This document shows, in pieces, positions 24,798 through 32,841 of a DNA stretch of 64,000 nt. This stretch comes from Thalassobacillus sp043497085 (GTDB lineage Bacteria; Bacillota; Bacilli; Bacillales; Halobacillaceae). Under the pieces are notes generated by a model, which worked only from the letters and a program-made list of their open reading frames with translations, was not told where the DNA came from and searched no databases. The position numbers and the translations under genes are program-made. The stretch lies in the NCBI GenBank assembly GCA_043497085.1, contig JBIEKI010000017.1. One strand, 5' to 3'. Every line of letters begins with the position of its first letter. Position 1 is the first letter of the stretch.

Positions 24798-25961
24798 TCA
24801 ATTGGAGCTTGCATCGACTGGTTCCGCTTCTCCATAATAGTACTCGGAAAATACTTCAGCAAATGCTTCGATGGAATTATATAATTCGGTGAGGTTGTTA
24901 TCAACTCCTCCAAACTCCATCAGCATCGCCCGCTCGGTTAAATCCTGATTGTAAACACCGTTGCCTTCCATCTTCGTTTTAATAAATACCCCGCGACTGA
25001 TTCCTGGATAATGCCGTTCAAGTTCTGCATTGATTTCTGTTGCAATTGCAAGGTTTTTTTCAAAGTTCTCATTTTCTTTCCCTACGATAAAAAAGAGACG
25101 GGCATAATCAATACCGTTAATCGTCTGTGTCGTTATCTTTTTTGGTTGAGAGTCTCGATGAATATCAATCAAATACGTGATATGGTCCTCCTGGGAAATA
25201 GCCTCCTGTACAAGTTCCCGCGAGAAGTCATAAGAATGATTATAATTCCAACCTCTTTTTTTCAAGCCCTTTGTCACATCAGTGGTATCATGGTCCACCC
25301 CAACACCTCTCATTTCCAACTCTTTTTTCAGCTTACTGCCCACAGCAATCACGTTAGCATTTTTATTCGTGCTCGCTGCACCTTCGTTGGAGTCTCCTTG
25401 TAATAAGGGGTTGAATGCCTCCCAGCTATGTGAGTGATAAATAAGGACGGACTTGTTTTCAATCACCGGCGCTTCCCTGTTTTTCTCCTCTTTCTCTTCG
25501 TTAGCAGCGTCCAATTCTTCCTGGTTCACTTCTCGGCCGTCCAACTGTGTATCACTAGGCGGAGGAGATTCTATCGGTAGATTACTGATATTTGTTCCCT
25601 TGCCGGCAATCGCGATTTCCGTATGATAGTTTCCCAGACCCGGGATTTCCCTCCCCAACAAGGTACGGATATCCCCTAATTCCACATTGGTTGCTGTTTT
25701 CAATAAATTAAATTCACTAACTAGTTGATCGGGAGTGTGGGACCTTAACGGAGTGATTTCCTGCGCCATCAGAAAAAGAAATGACTCACTGGGAAAAGCT
25801 TTGGAAACCGATTGTACGATGGTTGAGGATAAGTATGCTTTCAGCCCATGGTTTGTGACCAAAACAGATAGAAGAAGACCAGTTATAAAAAATGATAATA
25901 ACAACCATAATAAGATTTCCCCGCCCTCTCGGACATAATGACCAGTAATTTTGGACAGCAT
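24798..25961 (-). CDS. spoIIP: Stage II sporulation protein P (SpoIIP-like)
   Basis: 387 residues. An N-terminal anchor (EILLWLLLSFFITGLLLSVLV) is followed by a linker and the SpoIIP catalytic domain with IYHSHSWEAFNP, TYLIDIHRDSQ and LMEFGGVDN, the zinc- and substrate-binding motifs of this peptidoglycan amidase/endopeptidase. With SpoIID and SpoIIM it degrades septal wall during engulfment. The ATG at 25961 has GGGAG at proper distance; an in-frame ATG at 25979 has none. The normal chromosomal neighbour gpr is absent, so this may be an extra paralogue, as many Bacillaceae carry. Confidence 0.85.
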   Translation of the reverse strand: MLSKITGHYVREGGEILLWLLLSFFITGLLLSVLVTNHGLKAYLSSTIVQSVSKAFPSESFLFLMAQEITPLRSHTPDQLVSEFNLLKTATNVELGDIRTLLGREIPGLGNYHTEIAIAGKGTNISNLPIESPPPSDTQLDGREVNQEELDAANEEKEEKNREAPVIENKSVLIYHSHSWEAFNPLLQGDSNEGAASTNKNANVIAVGSKLKKELEMRGVGVDHDTTDVTKGLKKRGWNYNHSYDFSRELVQEAISQEDHITYLIDIHRDSQPKKITTQTINGIDYARLFFIVGKENENFEKNLAIATEINAELERHYPGISRGVFIKTKMEGNGVYNQDLTERAMLMEFGGVDNNLTELYNSIEAFAEVFSEYYYGEAEPVDASSN

Positions 25962-26305
25962 TTTTTCATCTCCCACCATAACCTTTAATAGTCTAGCTTA
26001 TGCAAATCTATTAAAAGAAATTACTAAATGGTAGAGAGATTTTCCTGTATTCATAGAAGAATAAATAGTTTATATGCTCATATAAGGTTTCTAGGATCGA
26101 TGGAAGAAATCATAGTGGCCAATAGAACTTATATGGTCCCGCCTCCACTTTTTATATGGAGGGGAAGGTTTACTTTATTTTCAGCAAGTTTTTAATCTTT
26201 TCTCTATAGTCCTAAGAACATGCGTTATTTCAAACAGTGAACTCTTTCTCAGTCATTATTCTATTTCAAAAGGAATAAACATGAAGGTAAGGAGGGATGA
26301 CTTTT
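25962..26305. other. Intergenic region with one inverted repeat
   Basis: CCTCCA (26142-26147) pairs with TGGAGG (26157-26162), with no T-run after it. No gene or RNA was recognised in the remaining sequence, which contains the promoters of two divergent genes. Confidence 0.4.
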
Positions 26306-26824
26306 ATGATTCTTAAAATGATAGACTTAAGTTTAATGGCTGAACACCTGCCTGTTCATAAAGCTGAAATGGATAAATTAGCCTCGTATATATGTAGCAT
26401 TCAAAACACAGAGGTCAAACAAGTAGCGACAGAACAATACATGATCATGCAAAACCATGTGAAAGTGATGGTTGCTCTTATGAATCCGATTCAAAATGAA
26501 ACCATCGAAGTCAATGACTTACATAAATGGGAGCCTGTTGAAATAAACTGTCAACAAAGCTCTATAGGCATAAGTCAGGAGAATATGCTTACAGAACTTG
26601 CAACTACTGCCGAAACGATGGCTAATAAAAATTTCAATTCAGGGCTAAGGATGAAAGCTGAAAATGTCCGTAACATTCATATTCATATGGCCCTACAGCA
26701 AATGATGATTCTCAATCGTTATCTTGCCTTAATGGATAAACTCATCAAAGACACAGCTCCAGAGAGTTCACGAATAGAGCAGGAAGAGACTTATCAGACA
26801 TTTAAAAACATGTTTAACTTGTGA
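26306..26824 (+). CDS. CotF-like spore coat protein
   Basis: 172 residues, almost entirely alpha-helical, Met-rich, with the layout of Coat_F proteins: a helix pair around ASYICSIQNTEVKQVATEQYMIMQNHVKVMVALM and a second pair around NVRNIHIHMALQQMMILNRYLALMDKLI. Coat_F proteins are ferritin-like bundles of the spore coat. The ATG at 26306 is chosen because AAGGAGGG lies nine bases upstream; an ATG at 26297 directly abuts that site. Together with spoIIP it marks a spore former. Assignment rests on pattern only. Confidence 0.6.
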   Translation: MILKMIDLSLMAEHLPVHKAEMDKLASYICSIQNTEVKQVATEQYMIMQNHVKVMVALMNPIQNETIEVNDLHKWEPVEINCQQSSIGISQENMLTELATTAETMANKNFNSGLRMKAENVRNIHIHMALQQMMILNRYLALMDKLIKDTAPESSRIEQEETYQTFKNMFNL

Positions 26825-26930
26825 CAAGTAAAACTTTTTTACTTCCATTTATCCAAGCTTACTTTATTACTAAAAGGGAGATATACATCCTTTAATTTAA
26901 TAGGACAAAATTTGTGGGCTAGTGAATATA

Positions 26931-26966
26931 TTGTCGCCAAATTGTCGCCGAGTTGTTGCCCAAATT
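26931..26966. repeat. 11-bp tandem units, integrase arm-site type (left)
   Basis: Three units start at 26931, 26942 and 26953: TTGTCGCCAAA, TTGTCGCCGAG and TTGTTGCCCAA. The last unit extends to TTGTTGCCCAAATT, identical to a stretch at 63852-63865. Such period-11 repeats flank attachment cores of tyrosine-recombinase elements. A tRNA fragment lies 110 bases to the right. Confidence 0.5.
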
Positions 26967-27074
26967 GGTTAAAAAAACTACAAAACAATCCTATTTAACC
27001 CTAACTCAATCGGAGAAAGAACTGATAAAATAGGTTTTTATCTAAGTTCATCACAACCATTATTATTCAGTTGT

Positions 27075-27121
27075 CCACCTTGACAGGGGGGAGGTCGTTG
27101 GTTCGAGCCCAATCGGAATCA
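27075..27121 (+). pseudogene. 3' fragment of tRNA-Val(GAC)
   Basis: The sequence runs from the 5' side of the anticodon stem through the GAC-bearing loop, variable loop, T-arm (GTTGG-TTCGAGC-CCAAT) and the 3' acceptor strand ending CGGAATCA. The D-arm and 5' acceptor strand are missing. The anticodon stem CCACC/GGGGG has a mismatch, as expected in an unselected remnant. It is followed by CTA rather than an encoded CCA. Recalled similarity to Firmicute tRNA-Val supports the identity. Confidence 0.7.
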
Positions 27122-27134
27122 CTAAGTTCTAAAT

Positions 27135-27173
27135 GTCTCTGGCTGTTGATGCTGCAACGGTCAGGGGCTTTTT
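27135..27173 (+). terminator. tRNA-type terminator
   Basis: A 13-bp stem (GTCTCTGGCTGTT with AACGGTCAGGGGC, several G-U pairs) followed by TTTTTATTTT, 13 bases after the tRNA fragment. Confidence 0.75.
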
Positions 27174-27396
27174 ATTTTGCCCTCGGTTACTGGCAGGAGG
27201 GAGTGACTGATGCCGACCTTTTAATGCCCTGCCTCAATCATATACCTCCCTAACTCATGGACATACTGCCTTAACTCCAAAAAGTCCGACTAACCGGGTG
27301 AAGCTAGTATGATCTCCATAAAAGAAATGGAACAGGTTAAGAAAATAAAAAAGACGGCGGCTTTTTATAGACGAAACAAAATAATAGCACTGGCTA

Positions 27397-27452
27397 AGTG
27401 CCTGCCCTCCAACGAGTTCACACATTACTCGAGCGAGGGCAGGCACTTTTTT
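27397..27452 (+). terminator. Strong terminator upstream of copY
   Basis: AGTGCCTGCCCTC pairs with GAGGGCAGGCACT, with an inner CGAGT/ACTCG stem, followed by six Ts. It insulates the cop operon. Confidence 0.85.
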
Positions 27453-27503
27453 AATGGAAACAGACAAAAACTAGGGTTGAATATTTAAAAAGAGCATAAA
27501 CTA

Positions 27504-27532
27504 TTGACAAAAATCGATTACAGTTGTAAACT
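27504..27532 (+). promoter_or_regulatory. cop operon promoter
   Basis: TTGACA (27504-27509), 17-bp spacer, TAAACT (27527-27532). The -10 overlaps the first cop box. Confidence 0.75.
27519..27528. promoter_or_regulatory. CopY operator (cop box 1)
   Basis: Exact TACA-GT-TGTA, the TACANNTGTA consensus bound by CopY repressors. Confidence 0.85.
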
Positions 27533-27545
27533 AAAGTCAATCGAT

Positions 27546-27555
27546 TACATTTGTA
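27546..27555. promoter_or_regulatory. CopY operator (cop box 2)
   Basis: Exact TACA-TT-TGTA, 27 bp downstream of box 1 and just before the copY ribosome site. Confidence 0.85.
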
Positions 27556-27575
27556 AACAAAATGGAGGTATTCCA

Positions 27576-28031
27576 ATGGCCATAGAAGAAAAGACAGAGA
27601 TTACGGAATCGGAATGGGAAGTAATGCGTGTGGTATGGACGCTTGAAAAGGCTACAAGTAAAGATATCATTCAAGTTTTACAGGAAAAAAAAGATTGGAA
27701 GCCGGCGACTGCCAAAACATTTATTGGCCGGCTCGTGAAAAAAGGCATCCTGAATACGGAGCCGAAAGGTAATAAGTATATTTATTCGGCTGCCATCAGT
27801 GAAGAAGACAGTGTGAAAAGCGTTACAGATCGTCTCTTCGATCAAATATGCAGTAAAGGTGTAGGGAAAACAATTGCCGACATGATTGCAGAAGTTACAT
27901 TAAGTCATAAAGATATCGAACTGCTGGAAACTGCTTTAGAAAAGAAGAAAGATGAGGCAGTCGACGAAGTGGCCTGTAATTGTGTGCCAGGTCAATGTAA
28001 GTGTAGAGAAAACCACAACATGAATTGCTAA
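27576..28031 (+). CDS. copY: Copper-responsive repressor CopY (BlaI/MecI family)
   Basis: 151 residues. An N-terminal winged helix of the BlaI/MecI type (ITESEWEVMRVVWTLEKAT, TAKTFIGRLVKKGIL) is followed by a dimerisation region and the C-terminal metal motif CNCVPGQCKC, an exact CxCxxxxCxC. In this family Zn(II) keeps the repressor on DNA and Cu(I) delivered by CopZ releases it. The ATG at 27576 has GGAGG eight bases upstream; a longer frame from the -35 region is not translated sensibly. Two exact cop boxes lie in its own promoter. It leads the copY-copA-glutaredoxin operon. Confidence 0.93.
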   Translation: MAIEEKTEITESEWEVMRVVWTLEKATSKDIIQVLQEKKDWKPATAKTFIGRLVKKGILNTEPKGNKYIYSAAISEEDSVKSVTDRLFDQICSKGVGKTIADMIAEVTLSHKDIELLETALEKKKDEAVDEVACNCVPGQCKCRENHNMNC

Positions 28032-28055
28032 CAGGAAAAAAGGAGTGAAGACCGT

Positions 28056-30512
28056 ATGGAAAAGACATTGACTATAGAAGGAATGACGTGTGCATCATGC
28101 GCACAATCCGTTGAGAAATCGACCGGCAAGCTGCAAGGTGTGAACGAAGCAAGCGTCAACCTGGCTACCGAAAAGTTGAAAGTGGATTATGATGAAAGCA
28201 CGGTTTCTCTGGAAGAAATATATGGAGCCGTGGAACAAGCTGGATACAAAGCCTTGACAGATACGGAAACCAAGACGTTCAACGTCGAAGGGATGACGTG
28301 TGCATCATGCGTTCAATCGGTAGAAAAAGCGACGAGAAAGATCGAAGGCGTCATCGTATCCAACGTAAATATGGCAACGGAAAAAATGGTCATCCAGTAC
28401 GATCCAGCTTTCGTATCTGTCAAAGATATTAAAGATGCAGTAGCTGATGTGGGCTATGAAGCGCATGAAGAGATTGACGCAACAAGCTCTGTGGATAAAG
28501 ACCGAGAGAAAAAAGAGCAGCATATCAAAGACATGTGGAGTCGCTTTTGGCTGTCTGGATTATTTACCATCCCATTACTTCTGATTTCGATGGGGCATAT
28601 GATCGGACTGCCATTGCCAGGGTTCCTGGACCCACAGGTGAATCCGGTCAACTTTGTCATCACACAGTTGATACTAACCACCCCGGTGATGATTTTAGGG
28701 AAAAGCTTCTTCACTGTAGGCTTCAAGACATTGTTCAAAGGTCACCCGAACATGGATTCTTTGATTGCATTAGGAACAAATGCGGCTTACTTGTATAGTT
28801 TGATCGCAACGATTTTCGTATTAATGGGAGATGCAAGCTATACGATGAATTTATATTACGAATCCGCAGCTGTCATTTTGACATTGATTACGTTAGGGAA
28901 GTATTTTGAAGAACTATCGAAAGGAAAAACTTCAGAGGCCATAAAAAAATTGATGGGCATGGCTCCAAAAACCGCGATCGTTGTGCGAGACGGAAAAGAA
29001 GTGGAAATCTCCGTAGATGAAGTGACAGAAGGCGATATCCTGATAGTTAAGCCTGGTGAAAAGATGCCGGTCGACGGTATTGTTGTCGAAGGAACGACAT
29101 CCGTGGATGAGTCGATGCTGACTGGAGAAAGTATGCCGGTCGAGAAAGCTGCAGGCGACAATGTCATCGGAGCGAGCATCAATAAAAATGGAACCATCCA
29201 GTATAAAGCTACCAAAGTAGGCAAGGATACAGCCTTATCACAAATCATTAAATTAGTGGAAGAAGCTCAGGGATCTAAAGCACCGATTGCTAAAATGGCT
29301 GATATTATTTCTGGCTATTTCGTTCCGATTGTTATTGTTATATCAATCGTTTCGGGGTTAGCGTGGTACGTTGGCGGCCAGACTGGATTGTTCGCGTTTA
29401 CCATCGCTATTTCCGTGTTAGTCATTGCCTGTCCTTGTGCGCTTGGTTTAGCAACTCCCACTGCAATTATGGTTGGTACCGGTAAAGGTGCGGAAAATGG
29501 TGTTTTAATCAAAAGTGGTGGAGCCCTGGAGACGACCCACGAAATCGAAACCATTGTATTTGATAAGACGGGTACAATCACAGAAGGCAAACTGAAAGTT
29601 ACGGACATCATTCCCGCCAAGGAAGATATGTCAGAAGAAGAGTTATTGACCCTGGCGGGATCGGCTGAAAAAGGATCAGAACACCCGCTTGGTGAAGCAA
29701 TCGTGCAGGGTGCAGAAGCAAGCAATCTTACTTTTAAAAAGGTCGAAAACTTCAATGCCATTCCTGGACATGGCATCAAAGTGACCATCGAAGACAGTAA
29801 CGTCCTATTAGGAAACAGGAAGTTAATGATTGATAACCAAATAGCTTTGGATGACTTTGCTGTGAAGTCTGATCAACTGGCCAATCAAGGGAAAACACCA
29901 ATGTTTGTTGCGATTGATGGACAGTTGGCAGGAATTATCGCGGTAGCAGACACCATCAAAGATACAAGTGTCAAAGCAATTGAAAAACTCCATGACATGG
30001 GTGTGGAAGTGGCTATGATTACTGGGGATAACAAACTTACAGCGGCCGCAATCGCCAAGCAAGTAGGAATCGACCGTGTCTTAAGTGAAGTGCTGCCGGA
30101 GGATAAAGCGGCTGAAGTGAAGAAACTGCAGGAAGAAGGAAAGAAAGTCGCAATGGTCGGAGATGGCATTAATGATGCGCCTGCACTGGCCCAGGCAGAT
30201 ATCGGGATTGCCATTGGCTCTGGGACCGATGTTGCGATGGAATCTGCGGATATTGTTCTGATGCGAAGTGACTTAATGGATGTGCCCACGGCCGTCAACT
30301 TGAGTAAGTCGACGATTAAAAATATTAGACAAAACCTTTTCTGGGCATTCGCTTATAACGTGTCAGGCATCCCAATTGCGATGGGAACCCTATACTTGTT
30401 TGGAGGACCATTGCTGAACCCGATGATTGCAGCAGCAGCGATGAGTTTCAGCTCCGTCTCCGTCCTGCTTAACGCATTACGTTTGAAAAAATTCAAACCT
30501 TCTACTGTTTGA
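28056..30512 (+). CDS. copA: Copper-exporting P1B-type ATPase CopA
   Basis: 818 residues. Two N-terminal HMA domains carry GMTCASC (C12/C15 and C82/C85). The membrane motif is CPC (C459-P-C461), the Cu(I) class P1B-1. Other elements are TGES, DKTGTIT with D503, GSEHPLGEA and MVGDGINDAPAL. It pumps cytosolic Cu(I) out of the cell. AAAAAGGAG precedes the ATG, 24 bases after copY. It differs in class from the CopB-type pump at 1458, so the locus has two kinds of copper pump under different control. No separate copZ chaperone gene follows. Confidence 0.95.
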   Translation: MEKTLTIEGMTCASCAQSVEKSTGKLQGVNEASVNLATEKLKVDYDESTVSLEEIYGAVEQAGYKALTDTETKTFNVEGMTCASCVQSVEKATRKIEGVIVSNVNMATEKMVIQYDPAFVSVKDIKDAVADVGYEAHEEIDATSSVDKDREKKEQHIKDMWSRFWLSGLFTIPLLLISMGHMIGLPLPGFLDPQVNPVNFVITQLILTTPVMILGKSFFTVGFKTLFKGHPNMDSLIALGTNAAYLYSLIATIFVLMGDASYTMNLYYESAAVILTLITLGKYFEELSKGKTSEAIKKLMGMAPKTAIVVRDGKEVEISVDEVTEGDILIVKPGEKMPVDGIVVEGTTSVDESMLTGESMPVEKAAGDNVIGASINKNGTIQYKATKVGKDTALSQIIKLVEEAQGSKAPIAKMADIISGYFVPIVIVISIVSGLAWYVGGQTGLFAFTIAISVLVIACPCALGLATPTAIMVGTGKGAENGVLIKSGGALETTHEIETIVFDKTGTITEGKLKVTDIIPAKEDMSEEELLTLAGSAEKGSEHPLGEAIVQGAEASNLTFKKVENFNAIPGHGIKVTIEDSNVLLGNRKLMIDNQIALDDFAVKSDQLANQGKTPMFVAIDGQLAGIIAVADTIKDTSVKAIEKLHDMGVEVAMITGDNKLTAAAIAKQVGIDRVLSEVLPEDKAAEVKKLQEEGKKVAMVGDGINDAPALAQADIGIAIGSGTDVAMESADIVLMRSDLMDVPTAVNLSKSTIKNIRQNLFWAFAYNVSGIPIAMGTLYLFGGPLLNPMIAAAAMSFSSVSVLLNALRLKKFKPSTV

Positions 30513-30566
30513 GTTATAAGGTGAAAAGGAAATAGACAATAAGTAACAGAAGGAGTGTGAAAAGTA

Positions 30567-30848
30567 ATGAAAAACAACTTGGAACTTGAGCTTTATACCC
30601 GCCCGACGTGCTCGGACTGTCAGGAAGCCAAAGAATATCTCGCTTCTAAGAGTATTGCGTACCAGCACAAAGATGTCGGGGAACACCCGAGTTTCGAAGA
30701 GGAAATGAGGCAAATATCAGGTAACAGGATTGTGCCTTTATTTGCCTTTTATAAAAAAGGGTTGTTCGGAAATAAAAAACTGGTAAAAAACTTCATCGGT
30801 TTTGAAAACAATAAAGCTGAAATACAAAGTTTGTTAAACAATAAATGA
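30567..30848 (+). CDS. Glutaredoxin-like protein
   Basis: 93 residues with a thioredoxin/glutaredoxin fold: active site RPTCSDCQEAKEYL (Cys-x-x-Cys) and the later NRIVPLFAFYKKG with the conserved Val-Pro of the cis-Pro loop. Cytosolic. AGAAGGAG precedes the ATG, 54 bases after copA, so it is probably the third operon gene. It occupies the position usually held by copZ. The CSDC site could reduce oxidised thiols during copper stress or bind Cu(I); which is not visible. Confidence 0.8.
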   Translation: MKNNLELELYTRPTCSDCQEAKEYLASKSIAYQHKDVGEHPSFEEEMRQISGNRIVPLFAFYKKGLFGNKKLVKNFIGFENNKAEIQSLLNNK

Positions 30849-30856
30849 GCTGAATA

Positions 30857-30881
30857 GCCCCCTCTGAGTGACAGAGGGGGC
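30857..30881 (+). terminator. Terminator after cop operon
   Basis: GCCCCCTCTG pairs with CAGAGGGGGC around AGTGA; the downstream T-run is weak. Confidence 0.65.
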
Positions 30882-31191
30882 ATTGTTGTCTCATTTTCAA
30901 TATTCACTGCCAGAGATTAAGTCGATTTAGTAAGCCAGGTGATTTGCGCTGAATCATTACATTCGTAGTGCATGATTGTTCAACTGGCGCGAATTAACGT
31001 GGCCGAACCAGTATCTTTTTAGGAGTAATCTTTCTGTTGGCAAAGATTTCTTTTTATTTGTTTCGTGGCAATAACCAAAGGACGTTTTAATGGTCTTCAC
31101 TATTTTGTTTATTTTAATTGTTAGGTAAATAAGAAGGGCAGGAATATTGAAAAAAGCAGTTCAAATTCCTATATTGGTAATTAATGTGAAA
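30882..31191. other. Noncoding region between cop operon and element control genes
   Basis: Contains a hairpin around 30951-30977 (AATCAT with ATGATT) and a terminator at 31027-31055. No coding sequence was recognised. It may mark a junction between the cop cassette and the conjugative element. Confidence 0.45.
31027..31055 (+). terminator. Probable terminator
   Basis: AATCTTT pairs with AAAGATT around eight bases, followed by TCTTTTT. Confidence 0.6.
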
Positions 31192-31224
31192 AGAGATAAC
31201 TTCCAACTCAAGGGAGTTATCTCT
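31192..31224. terminator. Terminator of repressor gene
   Basis: AGAGATAACT pairs with AGTTATCTCT across 13 bases, with T-rich ends on both strands, 15 bases past the repressor stop. Confidence 0.7.
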
Positions 31225-31239
31225 TTGTTTAAAAGTATG

Positions 31240-31647
31240 TTATTTATCTTTTTTATCAAGTTCCTTGGATTTTTGAACTAGATACTGAAAGTAACTTTCT
31301 AATTCACGTAGTTGCTCGGGTCCCATAGCTTTCCATTTCTCTATATCAAAAAAAGCCATATCATCTATTTCGTATTTTTCTAAGAGACTATTTATTTCAT
31401 TTATTGAATCATGGCTTTTCTGCTTACTTGAGTATTTTATAGAAGGGGAGTCTGATTTCCCTAATAAATAATCGGTTGTAACTTCAAAGTAGTCTGACAT
31501 TTTATCTAACGTTTTGAAGTCTGGTTCCCGTGTTCCACTTTCGTATTTTGCAATTGTAGAATATGACACACCAATGGTTTGTGCTAATTGTTCTCTGCTT
31601 ACTTTTTGTTTTTCTCTTAAGCTTTTTAATCTATCACTAAAGGCCAT
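31240..31647 (-). CDS. XRE-family element repressor (ImmR-like)
   Basis: 135 residues. An N-terminal HTH_3 domain (LKSLREKQKVSREQLAQTIG, VSYSTIAKYESGTREPD, LDKMSDYFEVTTDYLLGKSD) is followed by a helical C-terminal dimerisation region. This is the architecture of ICEBs1 ImmR and phage CI-like repressors. It is divergent from an HTH-excisionase operon, and the spacer holds palindromic GGAC-N5-GTCC sites, the obvious operators. GGAGGGG precedes the ATG. No ImmA-type antirepressor protease is adjacent; the only HExxH metallopeptidase is in the ArdC-like protein at 49294. Confidence 0.85.
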   Translation of the reverse strand: MAFSDRLKSLREKQKVSREQLAQTIGVSYSTIAKYESGTREPDFKTLDKMSDYFEVTTDYLLGKSDSPSIKYSSKQKSHDSINEINSLLEKYEIDDMAFFDIEKWKAMGPEQLRELESYFQYLVQKSKELDKKDK

Positions 31648-31727
31648 ATAAACCCCTCCGTCTATTTATATTTTATACTATTTGTCCAATTACTAAAACA
31701 AAATTGGACATAATGGATAATTAAGTG

Positions 31728-31756
31728 TTGACTTAGGACAAATCGTCCACTAAAAT
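31728..31756 (+). promoter_or_regulatory. Early rightward promoter of the element
   Basis: TTGACT (31728-31733), 17-bp spacer, TAAAAT (31751-31756). The operator at 31736-31748 fills the spacer, so a bound repressor would block polymerase. Confidence 0.75.
31736..31748. promoter_or_regulatory. Repressor operator O1
   Basis: GGAC-AAATC-GTCC, inside the rightward promoter. Confidence 0.7.
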
Positions 31757-31766
31757 ATAGTTAACA

Positions 31767-31779
31767 GGACATTTCGTCC
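31767..31779. promoter_or_regulatory. Repressor operator O2
   Basis: GGAC-ATTTC-GTCC, 31 bp (three helical turns) from O1 and just after the predicted transcription start. Confidence 0.7.
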
Positions 31780-31798
31780 AAAGTGGGGAGGTGTTAAA

Positions 31799-32044
31799 AT
31801 GAGAGAAAAATTAAGGGAAGTCAGGTTACAACAAGGTTATACAGATGTAGAAAATCTAGCAACTATCGTTGGTATCTCTGCATCTTATTACTACAAGATT
31901 GAACAAGAAAAAAGGACACCAGGAATTAATCTAGCAAAAAAAATAGCTAATACCCTTAACCACACAGTAGATGAGCTTTTTTTTAATCATTACTTGGACG
32001 AATCGTCCAAGGGAAAAGTGAAGGAGGTTGTTAAGAGTGAATAG
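31799..32044 (+). CDS. Small XRE-family HTH regulator
   Basis: 81 residues, nearly all one HTH_3 domain (VRLQQGYTDVENLATIVG, ISASYYYKIEQEKRTPG, AKKIANTLNHTVDELFF) with a short basic tail. It is the first gene of the rightward operon and plays the Cro- or activator-like part opposite the repressor. GGGGAGGTG precedes the ATG. Its last codons contain a third operator-like site and overlap the start of the next gene by eight bases. Confidence 0.8.
   Translation: MREKLREVRLQQGYTDVENLATIVGISASYYYKIEQEKRTPGINLAKKIANTLNHTVDELFFNHYLDESSKGKVKEVVKSE
31996..32008. promoter_or_regulatory. Operator-like site O3 inside coding sequence
   Basis: GGAC-GAATC-GTCC within the end of the HTH gene, the same palindrome as O1 and O2, 13 bases before the next gene's ribosome site. 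Confidence 0.55.
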
Positions 32045-32228
32045 GCGGACAATGAACGTAATTGAAGTTGCTGACTATTTAGGTGTTTGTAAAGATACGA
32101 TTTATACAATGGTTCGGACAGATGAAATTCCACATTTTCGACTTCGTCGTAGAATTTTCTTTTCTCAAGAGACAATAGATTCATGGATAAAAGAGCAAGA
32201 ATCTAATTATCAAGATCAAGCAATTTGA
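32037..32228 (+). CDS. Excisionase-like (MerR/AlpA-type) DNA-binding protein
   Basis: 63 residues of winged-helix type: MNVIEVADYLGVCKDTIYTMV, a short wing with basic residues (FRLRRRIFFS) and a final helix ETIDSWIKEQES. This matches the excisionase-family HTH_17 domain, often the Xis of integrative elements. The GTG at 32037 has AAGGAGG nine bases upstream and overlaps the previous stop. No partner integrase gene is in the window, so its excision role cannot be confirmed. Confidence 0.75.
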   Translation: MNRRTMNVIEVADYLGVCKDTIYTMVRTDEIPHFRLRRRIFFSQETIDSWIKEQESNYQDQAI

Positions 32229-32292
32229 CTTTAGTTTAATACAAAATTTTAAAAAGTTAGGTACACAAATAGGGACAAAAAGGATTGAGTAT

Positions 32293-32805
32293 ATGAAGAA
32301 AAGCCGTGTTGCAAAAACTTTGCAGGATTCAAGAGCCCGAATAGGAAAATCACAAGAGCAACTTTCAATTGATACTTTTCAATCTAGAGAATCTGTAAGT
32401 AAGCAAGAAAATGGAAAACGTAGGGTACAGCCAGGCTTAACAAAACGATTCATCGATAATTATAATGATCCTTGGATTGCACTTGAAGCAGCAAATGAAT
32501 ACATTGGGTGGGGTGTAACCCAATTGGATGGTCCTGCTGCTGATAACAACCCAAGCAGTGTGAAATCAGTATTAGAAGAGGTTTTAAATGAAGCACTTGA
32601 GTCTGTTTTAAAAGTTAATTTTAATACAGAGTTGGCTCAATCGATGCAGCAAAAAGATATACGAACTTCTGCTAATAAGCTTGTGGATGTAGTTCATTGG
32701 TCAGTTGTATATTTAGCTATTATATGTGAAACGCAAAATATAAATTGGAGACAAATATGGGAAGATCATCACTCCGAGTTACAATCACAGGGATATTTAA
32801 CCTAA
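32293..32805 (+). CDS. XRE-type regulator with helical C-terminal domain
   Basis: 170 residues. The HTH spans about 8-50 (RARIGKSQEQLSIDTFQSRESVSKQENGKRRVQPG), followed by an acidic, mostly helical domain (SVKSVLEEVLNEALESVLKVN). Similar proteins occur in the early regions of phages and integrative elements. AAAAGGATTG precedes the ATG. Its exact role is unknown; regulation of replication or conjugation genes is likely from position. Confidence 0.65.
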   Translation: MKKSRVAKTLQDSRARIGKSQEQLSIDTFQSRESVSKQENGKRRVQPGLTKRFIDNYNDPWIALEAANEYIGWGVTQLDGPAADNNPSSVKSVLEEVLNEALESVLKVNFNTELAQSMQQKDIRTSANKLVDVVHWSVVYLAIICETQNINWRQIWEDHHSELQSQGYLT

Positions 32806-32841
32806 TGCTAATCATCTTTCCTTAAATAGGTGGTGGAAATA

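Noticed and set aside
26931..26966. CRISPR array
   Set aside because: Three tandem 11-bp units without spacers and no cas genes; they fit integrase arm sites better.
27075..27121. Functional tRNA gene
   Set aside because: The 5' acceptor strand and D-arm are missing and the anticodon stem has a mismatch.
27309..27488. 59-codon frame after the tRNA fragment
   Set aside because: It runs through a strong terminator hairpin, matches nothing recognised and is probably chance.
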